From assembly GCA_037189645.1 (NCBI GenBank), contig JBBCIY010000004.1, positions 62,001 through 126,000 on the forward strand: a stretch of DNA of 64,000 nucleotides, written 5' to 3'. Under the pieces are notes generated by a model that saw nothing but the letters and a program-made list of their open reading frames with translations, ran no database searches and was not told the DNA's origin. Shown piece after piece: positions 45,995-55,357 of this stretch. This stretch comes from Taishania sp037189645. Its GTDB lineage: Bacteria; Bacteroidota; Bacteroidia; Flavobacteriales_D; Crocinitomicaceae. Numbering within the stretch: position 1 is the stretch's first letter; each line of letters begins with the position of its first letter. The translations under genes and the position numbers were made by a program.

Positions 45995-46026
45995 AATTCT
46001 TCTGTTTTTATTATTCTTGTTTCTTT

Positions 46027-46034
46027 CAAAAGTA
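46027..46034 (-). promoter_or_regulatory. -7 box for tpx
   Basis: TACTTTTG on the minus strand fits TAnnTTTG, 32 nt before the tpx ATG. Confidence 0.4.
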
Positions 46035-46039
46035 CGACA

Positions 46040-48289
46040 TTACCTCAATTCCATCGTCACAATCAGCCTTACATTTTCTTCCAGGCCTTTCACGGGAACG
46101 TAGATTGTCCGGACCGTATGCCCGATAAAGCCATCCGTATTGATCTCTACCTTAACGCTGATCGTTTCTCCGGGCTGGATCAGCGTTTTCGCTGCCGACA
46201 CAGTGGTATATCTGTTCGGGGCACTTTCAGGATGCAGCTCAACGGCCTGTTCCGAGGTGTTTTTCAGCTCAAATTCAGCCGTGATCTTTTCCCCCGACCG
46301 CATTACCCCGGCATTGAAAACCGGCGCTGCGATAGTAATGGGAAACACTTCCTGCTGGTCAATGTAGCTGACGCTCTGGATTTCAATTTTTCGTTCTGCC
46401 GCCGCTGCCCGGGAATAAACGGAGTTTTTCACATCATTCGGGTTGTCGCTGATCAGCTGGTTGGCATTGTATTCCCCAAAAGGGATGTGCTCAAAAATGA
46501 CCCGGCCGTTATTCGGCGCCGTGCCGTTGATATAAGGCACAAAAACACCTCCCTGGTACTCGCGTAAATGATTGATCAGCGAAGAAATCCTTCGTTTTGT
46601 AAGGTTTACGTTATAATCTGTTTTCGCCAGCGGGGACGCAAACCCGCGAACGGCAATTTTTATCCGCGCTCCTTTTTGCAGCTCTTCTAACAGCAGATCA
46701 CGGAACAATGCCAGGTCTTTTACTCCCTGGTCGACGTATTCCGTAAAGAAGATCTCAATGTCTTCTTTTGCTTCTTCCGCCTTTTCGGACGGCAATCCTG
46801 CTGCATACTCTTTCTGGTAGCGGGGCAGCATTCCTGTGTATTCCTGGTAGGTTGCCATGTAGCTCAGGGATGTCACTGTATCCCAGGAACGAGGGTCCGG
46901 TACGTCATTGTGGAAATACAGCGTAACCGGTAATCGTTTGCTCAGCTCCTCCAATGTTTCTCTGGGGGTTGGCGGAGGTGTTTTCTCCGGTGGAATAACC
47001 GCAAAGATATCACTGCAGCAGGTAATGTTCTTACTGTACAAAACGCCTACCCGGTTGCTGGTGACATAGCTCGTGTCATTGCGATTGAAATAATACAGGT
47101 CATTCGCCGGGCTGTTGACCGGCTGCCCGGCATTCTGCGGATCCTGGAACTGTCCGTTTTTGTATTCGGAGTAGAACACGTCAAATCCGCCAAACCCGTC
47201 GTACCAGGTCGAAGAAAAATACAGGCGCTTGTTCGCATTGTCCCAGAAAGGCGAAACTTCATTGTCCATTGAATTCAGTGTACGGAGCGGTTTCACTTTC
47301 CCAAACTGGTTGCCGTTCTTAATTGTCGTAAAAAACAGGTCCAGGCCTCCTTCGGTTTCCTTTTCACGGTCGGAGCAGAAGAACAGTACTTCCTCCCCGT
47401 CCATTTCCCCGATAGCGGGCATGGTCGTATTAGCTCCCGGAGCATTGATGATCTCTCCCAGTGTATCGATCAATCCCCACTTTCCATTGTGGTATTTTGC
47501 AACCAGGATCTTGCATTGATAGCTCATTCCGTCCACATCTTTGCACGAGCTGAAATACAGCCGTTTCTGATCCAGCGACAACGCTCCGTTCCCGGTATTG
47601 CTGTTCTCATTGTAAAAAACATCCCATCGTTCGGAAGGAAGGTACCTGCCGTCATCAAATGGTGAACGGAAAAGGTTGGTTGTGTAATGCTTTTCATACA
47701 CCTCCTCGTTTTCACTGATCGAATCCGCCCGCAACGAAGAAAAGACCAGTTCGCCGTTAACGAAGCCGTGCCCGAATTCGGAATTTTTAGTGTTTACCGT
47801 CTCCGGAAGACGGATCAGGTCTCCTTTTTCGTAAATATCCGACATGGATTTCGCCCAGAGTGTCGATTCCAGCTCCCGTTTCACTTTGAAATACAGGTAA
47901 TCGCGCTTTCCTTTGCTGTATTTTTTCTTGGCCCGCTTAAATGTTTCGATCGCCGCGTCGTATTTACCGTTCTGCTTCTGCATCAGTCCCAGCTGCAACA
48001 GGCTCGACGGGTACATGGCGCCCATTTCACGGTCATACACTTTCGCATAATAATATTCCGCCTTCCGGTAATCTTTGTACGCCCGGTGCGCTTCGGCGAC
48101 TTTCCACAGGATGTCGATGGTATTGGAGTCGATCTCCATCGCCTTTGAATACAGCTCCAAAGCATAGTAATAATCCCCTTTCTGGTATTTCTCATCCGCA
48201 ACCTTGAGGTACTTCGACAATAGGTTTTGCCCCCAGGAAGCTGAAACTGCCAATGCGCTGAAAACTGCTATCAAATATAATCGGGACAT
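46040..48289 (-). CDS. TPR/PD40/OmpA-like envelope protein
   Basis: 749 residues. A signal peptide (to about SASWGQ) is followed by TPR-like helices (about 25-145, with DEKYQKGDYYYALELYSKAMEID), WD40-like PD40 propeller repeats (about 170-420, each with SSxR or SSTW strands and FFCSDREKETEGGLDLFFT), an OmpA-like peptidoglycan-binding domain (about 480-650, with IAVRGFASPLAKTDYNVNLTKRR) and a C-terminal DUF1573-like Ig domain. The layout is that of T9SS-associated PorE-like proteins that link outer-membrane complexes to peptidoglycan. It overlaps the PorP/SprF gene by 19 bp, so the two are co-translated. Confidence 0.82.
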   Translation of the reverse strand: MSRLYLIAVFSALAVSASWGQNLLSKYLKVADEKYQKGDYYYALELYSKAMEIDSNTIDILWKVAEAHRAYKDYRKAEYYYAKVYDREMGAMYPSSLLQLGLMQKQNGKYDAAIETFKRAKKKYSKGKRDYLYFKVKRELESTLWAKSMSDIYEKGDLIRLPETVNTKNSEFGHGFVNGELVFSSLRADSISENEEVYEKHYTTNLFRSPFDDGRYLPSERWDVFYNENSNTGNGALSLDQKRLYFSSCKDVDGMSYQCKILVAKYHNGKWGLIDTLGEIINAPGANTTMPAIGEMDGEEVLFFCSDREKETEGGLDLFFTTIKNGNQFGKVKPLRTLNSMDNEVSPFWDNANKRLYFSSTWYDGFGGFDVFYSEYKNGQFQDPQNAGQPVNSPANDLYYFNRNDTSYVTSNRVGVLYSKNITCCSDIFAVIPPEKTPPPTPRETLEELSKRLPVTLYFHNDVPDPRSWDTVTSLSYMATYQEYTGMLPRYQKEYAAGLPSEKAEEAKEDIEIFFTEYVDQGVKDLALFRDLLLEELQKGARIKIAVRGFASPLAKTDYNVNLTKRRISSLINHLREYQGGVFVPYINGTAPNNGRVIFEHIPFGEYNANQLISDNPNDVKNSVYSRAAAAERKIEIQSVSYIDQQEVFPITIAAPVFNAGVMRSGEKITAEFELKNTSEQAVELHPESAPNRYTTVSAAKTLIQPGETISVKVEINTDGFIGHTVRTIYVPVKGLEENVRLIVTMELR

Positions 48290-49272
48290 ATCCTGTGTAC
48301 TACTTTTTTGGGTTTAAACCGGAATAAAATATAACGGACCGCTATCTCAAATCCTCCACGTGCACGGCTGGCCTGTGTGAGCGTAGAAAAATTGAGGTCG
48401 TAGCTCAGTCCTACAAACCATTGCTGGTAATCCATCCCGACGGAAAGATACGCCGCGTCCATTGTCCTGTACCAGATCCCGGCATACACTGCCCGGTATT
48501 TCGCCAGACGGTCGATCAACGTATATTTTACGGAAGACCCCAGGATCAGCTCCCGGTACACTCCCTGGAATGACAATTGAAAGCTCGGAATGATATCCCA
48601 GTCAAAACCGAGGGGATAATACAGCCGTCCAAATACGTTTGTCCGCATATCACGCTGCACCACCTCATCAAAAAAGCCCTGGTTCGGACGGTTGATATTG
48701 AACAATGCCGCTCCCGCCTCGAATGTTTTTCGCTTGCCGATCAGATAGCGGTACGTCACCCCCAGACCTGCGCTGAAATTCGTTTTACGGTCATTCATGT
48801 ACAATTCGTTTGTGGGCATTCCCGGATCGTAATACTGGCCGTTATACTGGCTTCCGAATTTGAACGCGTCCCAGTTTACCTGGCGGTGGTTCATCCCGAT
48901 ATTGACCCCCGGTCGGATGGTGTGTGTGGAATCTTTTGTCAGCTTCAACAAATAAGAAACCGTTGCCTGCAATTCAATCGTCCTCAAACGTCCGTCCCCC
49001 GTTACATCGTGGAAAAATACCCCCCCGATGCCCAATGCCCGGTGATTGTACAATTTTCCATCCGCGGAAAGGGACAATGTCTGGTAAGGAACGGAAACCG
49101 CGCGCCACTGGTCCCTGAAATTCCCGACGAAACGAACATCCCCGTTGAAATTTCCGGCATTGCCCGGATTTTGAAAAACAGGATTGTCATTGTACTGCGA
49201 CCAATGGATATCCTGTGCAAACCCAAAAGCAGCAAGCAGCAAGATTGTTATAAAGGCGCTGAACCGTTTCAT
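48271..49272 (-). CDS. PorP/SprF family outer-membrane protein
   Basis: 333 residues with a signal peptide (ending FAQ). WSQYNDNPVFQNPGNAGNFNGDVRFVGNFRDQW is split across the mature N-terminus, and the rest alternates beta strands with GLSYDLNFSTL near the end, all typical of PorP/SprF, a type IX secretion-linked outer-membrane beta-barrel. Members are paired with OmpA-like partners, as here. This is an accessory pair, because the core porKLMN genes are not next to it; it may handle one surface adhesin. Confidence 0.88.
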   Translation of the reverse strand: MKRFSAFITILLLAAFGFAQDIHWSQYNDNPVFQNPGNAGNFNGDVRFVGNFRDQWRAVSVPYQTLSLSADGKLYNHRALGIGGVFFHDVTGDGRLRTIELQATVSYLLKLTKDSTHTIRPGVNIGMNHRQVNWDAFKFGSQYNGQYYDPGMPTNELYMNDRKTNFSAGLGVTYRYLIGKRKTFEAGAALFNINRPNQGFFDEVVQRDMRTNVFGRLYYPLGFDWDIIPSFQLSFQGVYRELILGSSVKYTLIDRLAKYRAVYAGIWYRTMDAAYLSVGMDYQQWFVGLSYDLNFSTLTQASRARGGFEIAVRYILFRFKPKKVVHRICPDYI

Positions 49273-49416
49273 AAACTGGCAATAGTTCGGATGAAGGTAC
49301 GAATAATTTAAGTAATGAGCAGACTCTGTAAAGTAATATTTTTGATTCGGGTGGTGCAGAACAACGCCGGAATTTCAAAAAAACAGCACCTGGAAAAACC
49401 AATTTGCAATTTACAC

Positions 49417-49424
49417 TATCTTTG
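49417..49424 (+). promoter_or_regulatory. -7 box for metG
   Basis: TATCTTTG, an exact TAnnTTTG match, 19 nt before the metG ATG. Confidence 0.5.
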
Positions 49425-49443
49425 CAGCACAGAAACAAATTGT

Positions 49444-51501
49444 ATGCAAAAAAATAAGTTTACCGTTACCGCAGCACTTCCTTACGCCAACGGACCTATT
49501 CACCTGGGGCATGTCGCCGGGGTTTACCTTCCGGCCGATATTTTCGTTCGGTTCCTGAGAATGAACGGCCACGATGTCGTGTTTATCTGCGGAAGTGATG
49601 AAAACGGCGCTGCCATTACTTTGCGTGCAAAAAAAGAAGGGATCACTCCCCAGGAGATCGTTGACAAATACAACAGGATCATCGGGGATTCTTTCCGTGA
49701 TTTCGGAATTTCATTTGATATTTACCACCGGACTTCTTCCAGGCTTCACCACGAGACGGCACAGGAATTTTTCAAAGTGCTGGAATCAAAAGGCAAGTTT
49801 ACACAGGAAACGAGCGAACAGTACTACGACGAAGAGTACAGCCAGTTCCTCGCAGACCGCTACATAACGGGAGAATGCCCGAAATGCCATTCCGCAGGAG
49901 CTTATGGCGACCAATGTGAAAAATGCGGTTCTTCGCTGAATCCCCTGGAGCTGATCAACCCGATCTCTACCCTGAGTGGAAAACCTCCGGTTTTGAAACA
50001 GACTTCTCACTGGTACCTGCCCATGGAACGCCATGAGCAATGGCTCCGTGAGTGGATCAGGGAAGGAACACTGGACGGTGTGCAACAGCACGACCCGAAA
50101 AAGTGGAAAAACCAGGTGATCGGGCAATGCATGTCGTGGATCGACGGAGGGCTGCGTCCGCGCGCAATGACACGGGACCTGGACTGGGGTGTGAAAGTAC
50201 CGCTTCCAGACAGTGAGGGAAAAGTGCTGTACGTGTGGCTGGATGCTCCGATCGGGTACATCTCGGCAACAAAACAATGGGCACTGGACAACAGGAAGAA
50301 CTGGGAAGATTACTGGAAAGGCGATCGGAAGCTGGTGCACTTTATCGGTAAGGACAATATCGTTTTCCATACCATTATTTTCCCGATCCTGCTGAAAGAC
50401 CATGGAGACCTGATCTTGCCGGATAATGTTCCGGCGTATGAGTTCCTGAACCTGGAAGGAGAGAAATTCTCCACTTCCAGAAACTGGGCAGTCTGGCTGC
50501 ACGAATACATTGCCAGTTACCCGGACAAGATCGATGAGCTGAAATACGTTCTGACGGCGATCGCTCCTGAAAGCAAAGACAGCGAATTTACGTGGAAAGA
50601 ATACCAGGCACGTGTCAATAATGAACTGGCGGATATCTTAGGAAACTTCGTCAACAGAGCGCTGGTGCTGACACAAAAATATTATGAAGGAACAGTTCCT
50701 GCGCCGGGTGAGCTGACTCCCGAAGACCAGCAGGTGCTGGATGAAATGAAGGCCATCCCTGCACGCATCAGCCAATTGATCTACGATTACAAGCTGCGTG
50801 ACGCCCAGGCAGAGGCAATGAACCTGGCACGGTTGGGAAATAAATACCTGGCAGATACCGAACCCTGGAAACTGGTAAAGGAACATCCTGCCCGTGTGGA
50901 AACGATCATGAACATCGCCCTGCAGATCACAGCAAACCTGGGCATTGTTTTACAGCCGTTTTTGCCGAAAACAGCAGAAAAATTAGGACAATTCCTCAAT
51001 TTTGACACCAATACCTGGGATTTTGCCGGAAAACCCGATATTTTACCGACCGGTCATTTGACCAACAAACCGGAAATTTTATTTACTAAAATCGAAGATA
51101 CACTCGTGGAACACGAAGTAGAAAAATTAAAAAGCGCCCATGCACCGGCCGCGACAACTTTTCCTGTGCAGAAAGAGGCGGCGTCTTTTGACGATTTCAC
51201 CAAAATGGACATCCGTCTGGGAACGATCCTGGAAGCGGAAAAAGTGGAAAAAGCGGACAAGTTACTGAAACTGCTGGTTGACACAGGAATTGATAAGCGT
51301 ACCATCGTTTCAGGGATCGCGGCACATTATACGCCGGAAGAAGTGGTAGGAAAAACGGTTGCGGTGCTGATCAACCTGGAGCCAAGGAAGATCCGTGGCG
51401 TGGAGTCACAGGGGATGATCCTCATGGCAGAAAACGCTGAAGGCGCATTGAGCTTCATGGTTCCGGAGAAAGGTTTCGGCGCCGGGTTCGAGATCCGGTA
51501 A
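49444..51501 (+). CDS. metG: Methionyl-tRNA synthetase
   Basis: 685 residues. Class I signature HLGHVAG (after ALPYANGPI), zinc knuckle CPKCHSAGAYGDQCEKCG, a KMSKS-equivalent GEKFSTSRNW, an anticodon-binding helical domain (about 400-545) and a C-terminal Trbp111/EMAP-like tRNA-binding OB domain (from about 575, FDDFTKMDIRLGTILEAEKVEKADKLLKL). The frame extends 43 codons upstream, but the ATG at 49444 fits the family start and follows the TATCTTTG box. Confidence 0.96.
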   Translation: MQKNKFTVTAALPYANGPIHLGHVAGVYLPADIFVRFLRMNGHDVVFICGSDENGAAITLRAKKEGITPQEIVDKYNRIIGDSFRDFGISFDIYHRTSSRLHHETAQEFFKVLESKGKFTQETSEQYYDEEYSQFLADRYITGECPKCHSAGAYGDQCEKCGSSLNPLELINPISTLSGKPPVLKQTSHWYLPMERHEQWLREWIREGTLDGVQQHDPKKWKNQVIGQCMSWIDGGLRPRAMTRDLDWGVKVPLPDSEGKVLYVWLDAPIGYISATKQWALDNRKNWEDYWKGDRKLVHFIGKDNIVFHTIIFPILLKDHGDLILPDNVPAYEFLNLEGEKFSTSRNWAVWLHEYIASYPDKIDELKYVLTAIAPESKDSEFTWKEYQARVNNELADILGNFVNRALVLTQKYYEGTVPAPGELTPEDQQVLDEMKAIPARISQLIYDYKLRDAQAEAMNLARLGNKYLADTEPWKLVKEHPARVETIMNIALQITANLGIVLQPFLPKTAEKLGQFLNFDTNTWDFAGKPDILPTGHLTNKPEILFTKIEDTLVEHEVEKLKSAHAPAATTFPVQKEAASFDDFTKMDIRLGTILEAEKVEKADKLLKLLVDTGIDKRTIVSGIAAHYTPEEVVGKTVAVLINLEPRKIRGVESQGMILMAENAEGALSFMVPEKGFGAGFEIR

Positions 51502-51564
51502 CAGTTTCAGCACGGCAAATCTCAAAACTCCGGGTTCACTGTACTTCTGTGGTTTTATTTTCCA

Positions 51565-51572
51565 TACCTTTG
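51565..51572 (+). promoter_or_regulatory. -7 box for the YgiQ gene
   Basis: TACCTTTG, 4 nt before the ATG at 51577; predicts a nearly leaderless transcript, as for dxr. Confidence 0.5.
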
Positions 51573-51576
51573 CACA

Positions 51577-53478
51577 ATGAATGAGCAACGGCCGATAACG
51601 GACTGGCTTCCATTAACCATGAAGGAAGTAGAAAAAAGAGGCTGGGATGAAGTAGACGTCGTCCTTGTCTCCGGTGACGCGTATGTCGATCACCCTGCTT
51701 TCGGCACTGCTGTTGTCGGGCGGGTCATTGAAGACGAAGGGTTCAGGATCGCTATTGTCGCGCAGCCCAACTGGAAAGATGATCTGCGTGATTTCAAGAA
51801 ATTCGGCAAGCCAAAATATTTCTTTGGTGTAACGGCCGGCTGTATGGATTCGATGGTGAATCACTATACGGCCAATAAGCGCCTGCGTTCTACCGATGCC
51901 TATACCCCGGGAGGACAGGCCGGTTTTCGCCCGGATTACGCCACAATCGTTTATTCGAAGATCCTGAAAGAACTATACCCGGACGTTCCTGTCCTGATCG
52001 GTGGAATTGAAGCTTCACTCCGCCGGGTTACGCATTACGATTATTGGTCGGATCAGCTGAAACCGAGCATCCTGGTTGATTCAGGAGCAGATTTGCTCGT
52101 TTACGGAATGGGTGACCAGCCCCTGCGGGAAATTCTGCGGCTGTTGAAAAAAGGCGTTCCGTTCTCCAACCTGAAAACAATAAAGCAGGTCGCTTTTTTA
52201 CAGGATGCTTCTGAGGATCTCCCCAAAAACAAATCGTGGGAAACAGTTGAATTGTCCAGCCATGAAACCTGCCTGGAAGATAAAATAAAGTATGCCGCCA
52301 ATTTTAAGATTGTAGAAGTAGAATCCAACAAATGGCAGGCAAACCGCATCATCCAGTACGCCGGAAATAAGCGCCTGGTGATCAACCCGCCGTACAAGAC
52401 CATGACGGAGAACGAAATTGACCAGAGCTTCGATCTGCCCTACACACGCCAGCCGCACCCGAAATACAGGAAGCGGGGAGCCATCCCGGCATTTGACATG
52501 ATCAAATTCTCCATCAATATGCACCGCGGGTGTTTCGGCGGATGCAGTTTTTGCACCATTTCAGCGCACCAGGGAAAATTCATCGCTTCACGAAGTGAAA
52601 AATCCATCCTGAACGAAGTGGAGCAGGTCGTTTCCGACCCGGAATTCAAAGGATACATCTCCGACCTGGGAGGGCCTTCCGCCAACATGTACCGCATGCA
52701 GGGGAAAGACGAAGCCATCTGCGCACGCTGCTCATCCCCCAGCTGCATCCACCCGGTAATTTGCAGCAACCTGGACACCAACCACAAGCACATGACGGAA
52801 CTGTACCGAAAAGTTGACAAACATCCGAAAGTAAAGAAGGCATTCATCGGTTCCGGGATCCGCTACGATCTGCTGGTCGATGATTTCAATAAGAACAACA
52901 ATGACGGCAACCATGATGAATACATTGAGCAGGTAATCACCCGCCACGTAAGCGGACGGCTGAAGGTTGCACCGGAGCACACCTCAGATGCTACCTTGCG
53001 GATCATGCGCAAGCCTTCGTTCAAGTACTTTCACAAATTCAAGGAAAAATACGACCGGATCTCTGCCAAAAACAACCTGAAACAACAGCTGATCCCGTAT
53101 TTTATCTCTTCCCACCCGGGCTGCGAGGAAGTAGACATGGCCAACCTGGCGGCAGAAACGAAAGACATGGGATTCCAGCTGGAGCAAGTACAGGATTTTA
53201 CACCTACTCCAATGACGGTTGCGACGGTCATCTATTACAGTGGGGTACACCCGTACACATTAAAGCCGGTGAACACCGTAAAGACACGGGAGGAAAAACA
53301 GAACCAGAACAAATTCTTCTTCTGGTACAAGAAAGAGAACCGTGACTGGATCCGCAGGCGCCTGACCAAAGCCAACCGGCCGGACCTGATCGAAAAACTG
53401 CTGGAAGAGCCCCGGCAGGATTCACAGGAAAAAAAGCCAATGCCAAAGTGGCTGGAGGAGAGAAGGAAAAGAAAATAA
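51577..53478 (+). CDS. YgiQ family radical SAM protein
   Basis: 633 residues. An N-terminal YgiQ domain (WLPLTMKEVEKRGWDEVDVVLVSGDAYVDHPAF, split here for length) precedes the radical SAM core with the 4Fe-4S cluster cysteines in HRGCFGGCSFC (Cys319, Cys323, Cys326). A B12-like or other accessory domain is not evident. The C-terminus is basic (KWLEERRKRK). The YgiQ family reaction is not established. It is 75 bp after metG and has its own promoter box. Confidence 0.92.
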   Translation: MNEQRPITDWLPLTMKEVEKRGWDEVDVVLVSGDAYVDHPAFGTAVVGRVIEDEGFRIAIVAQPNWKDDLRDFKKFGKPKYFFGVTAGCMDSMVNHYTANKRLRSTDAYTPGGQAGFRPDYATIVYSKILKELYPDVPVLIGGIEASLRRVTHYDYWSDQLKPSILVDSGADLLVYGMGDQPLREILRLLKKGVPFSNLKTIKQVAFLQDASEDLPKNKSWETVELSSHETCLEDKIKYAANFKIVEVESNKWQANRIIQYAGNKRLVINPPYKTMTENEIDQSFDLPYTRQPHPKYRKRGAIPAFDMIKFSINMHRGCFGGCSFCTISAHQGKFIASRSEKSILNEVEQVVSDPEFKGYISDLGGPSANMYRMQGKDEAICARCSSPSCIHPVICSNLDTNHKHMTELYRKVDKHPKVKKAFIGSGIRYDLLVDDFNKNNNDGNHDEYIEQVITRHVSGRLKVAPEHTSDATLRIMRKPSFKYFHKFKEKYDRISAKNNLKQQLIPYFISSHPGCEEVDMANLAAETKDMGFQLEQVQDFTPTPMTVATVIYYSGVHPYTLKPVNTVKTREEKQNQNKFFFWYKKENRDWIRRRLTKANRPDLIEKLLEEPRQDSQEKKPMPKWLEERRKRK

Positions 53479-53496
53479 ACGATGATCTTTAATCGC

Positions 53497-53961
53497 TTAC
53501 CGGAATAATTTGTCATACAACTTATTCGCTGACACTTTTATATAATCTGATTTTCTCGTCCTGCATTTTTCCGGGTTCGTTTTTTGAGAAGGACGTAAAA
53601 GCACTTCTTTCAATCGTTTTTTATTGAAAATAAAATAGCTGAACTCCAGGCCGCTGTTCTTTTCTTTGACGTTCATCAGGATCAGCTGTCCGGCCTTTGA
53701 GCTTAATAACTGCCTGTCGGCATACCAGACCCGTGTCGCTCCGTTGTATACTTTCAATTGTATGACCATTGTTTTCCGGGGCGACTGTCTGCTCTGAACA
53801 ATGATGCCATAGTCGTAATGCTCCGAATTATTCCGGGAAATGAATACTTCTCTGCAATTAGTTGCTGCTGAAATCAGCAGGTCTTTAGAAAATACATGTT
53901 CCGCTATTTTTTCCTGGTATCCCGATTTTCCTTTTTCTTTGAAATAACTGATTGCACTCAT
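53497..53961 (-). CDS. Hypothetical protein with a possible nuclease-like core
   Basis: 154 residues, no signal peptide or membrane segment. The order of a helix containing Glu17, then HYDYGIIVQ, then MVIQLKVYNG is reminiscent of a PD-(D/E)xK endonuclease core (D...QxK), which is only a hint. The C-terminal part is Lys-rich. It faces the YgiQ gene convergently and shares a 364-bp region with the HTH gene on the other side. Function unknown. Confidence 0.6.
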   Translation of the reverse strand: MSAISYFKEKGKSGYQEKIAEHVFSKDLLISAATNCREVFISRNNSEHYDYGIIVQSRQSPRKTMVIQLKVYNGATRVWYADRQLLSSKAGQLILMNVKEKNSGLEFSYFIFNKKRLKEVLLRPSQKTNPEKCRTRKSDYIKVSANKLYDKLFR

Positions 53962-54325
53962 CTTTTTCTCTAAATAGTTTCCAATTACATTAAAAAATAT
54001 TCACTAATGTAAAAATATTTCCCGAAAACGTGAAATTATTCGCTGCTAAAATTTTCCTTCACCGTTAAACCAATTAAAGAACTATTAATAAGCACATTAA
54101 ACTAAATAAACTGCTTGTAGTCGGATGCTATCCTCTCTTGATAGGTATAAATACGTAACGGACCGGAAAAATTTTCCAGGATGAATTCACGCATAAAAAC
54201 CTGATAAACAGAAATAAAAATCAAACGGACCGGTTTTCAATACAAGAGCAAGCAACTGTTACATTACCAATAGTGAGCAATTATTGTGAAAAATATTTCT
54301 CATTTAATTGCCCATTTTTGTAACG
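53962..54325. other. 364-bp divergent intergenic region
   Basis: AT-rich DNA without a gene. It contains a repeated AACGGACCGG (about 54155 and 54223), a CTATC/GATAG hairpin near 54128-54144 and a palindromic GGAAAAATTTTCC near 54164-54176. These are possible binding sites for the downstream HTH protein. Near the right end is a CATTTTTG -7-like box next to the HTH start. Confidence 0.45.
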
Positions 54326-54658
54326 ATGATCCACAGAGGCGAAATAGTTGAACAGGCCGTACGGAAAAGCGGTATTCCCATTTCCACGATCGCGAAGCGT
54401 TTGGGAAAAAGCCGTCGCTGGATGTACCTGATGTTCGAGAATCCCGATGTTCCTTATGAAACCATCAAACGGATCGGTCAGATCATATATTATGATTTCC
54501 ATGATGATTTTCCGTCACTTTCCGGAAAATCGCAGCCATATACGGATGAAGATCTTCAATACGACTCTCCTAAAAGCGCTGAATACTGGAAGAACAAGTA
54601 TTTTAACTTGCTGGAGGAGTATCATTCTCTGTTGAAAAAATTCAATTCAAACAATTAA
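54326..54658 (+). CDS. Small helix-turn-helix DNA-binding protein
   Basis: 110 residues from the ATG at 54326 (MIHRGEIVEQAVRKSGIPIS). An HTH lies at about residues 5-45 (EIVEQAVRKSGIPISTIAKR, then SRRWMYLMFENPDVPYETIK), like Xre/Cro-type or phage regulators. The C-terminal 25 residues (YWKNKYFNLLEEYHSLLKKF) form a coiled-coil-like helix that may dimerise. It sits alone between a divergent hypothetical gene and the ECF sigma operon; it may control either. Confidence 0.7.
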   Translation: MIHRGEIVEQAVRKSGIPISTIAKRLGKSRRWMYLMFENPDVPYETIKRIGQIIYYDFHDDFPSLSGKSQPYTDEDLQYDSPKSAEYWKNKYFNLLEEYHSLLKKFNSNN

Positions 54659-54853
54659 TATCCCGGCTTTATTCTATTTTTTCTTTCACTTTTTCCGGAC
54701 CTTATTTTTGATTTAAAGAATTAAATCCCTGTTACATATGATGCTTTTCAGAACGATTTTCACAGCACCGTTCAGATAAAAACACAAAAAAATTTACTTT
54801 CAATGTAACAAAACCTGTCTCCGGGTTGTCTTATCTGTATAAAGCGAAAACAA

Positions 54854-55357
54854 ATGAATCAGCAAACTTTTCAGACAACGGTTTTTGTCCACAAAGACAA
54901 ATTATTTCGTTTGGCGAAAAGATTGCTGGTAAGCCAAGATGAGGCTTTTGACGTGGTGCAGGATGTAATGGTAAAATTGTGGCAGATGAAAGATGAGTTG
55001 CAGCGATACAGGAACCTCGAAGCGTTCGCGATGCAGTGCATCAAGAATGAATGCTTCAACCGGCTGAAACATGCGGAAGTTGTGGAAAATCACCGGGAAA
55101 CCGTCTTTTTCCGGTCAGGTTCTGAAACATTCGCGACGGACAATACCAAAGAAATCGTATTGGAAATGATCCGGGCGCTGCCGCACAAACAACAGATGGT
55201 CATTCACCTGAAAGATGTGGAAGAATATGACATTCCTGAAATCGCGGTGATCATGGAAATGGAAGAAAACGCAGTACGGATCAACCTGATGCGTGCACGG
55301 CAGAAGATAAAAGTTCAACTTGAAAAATTATTCGAATATGAACAACGACAAAATTAA
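54854..55357 (+). CDS. ECF-type sigma-70 factor
   Basis: 167 residues. Region 2 (DKLFRLAKRLLVSQDEAFDVVQDVMVKLWQM) and region 4 (LPHKQQMVIHLKDVEEYDIPEIAVIM, AVRINLMRARQKIKVQLEKL) are visible. It is the first gene of a four-gene set with an anti-sigma-like membrane protein and two DUF4252 proteins. Sigma-antisigma pairing is predicted from the 20-bp overlap with the next gene. No -7 box of the usual type is obvious; it may be autoregulated. Confidence 0.9.
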   Translation: MNQQTFQTTVFVHKDKLFRLAKRLLVSQDEAFDVVQDVMVKLWQMKDELQRYRNLEAFAMQCIKNECFNRLKHAEVVENHRETVFFRSGSETFATDNTKEIVLEMIRALPHKQQMVIHLKDVEEYDIPEIAVIMEMEENAVRINLMRARQKIKVQLEKLFEYEQRQN

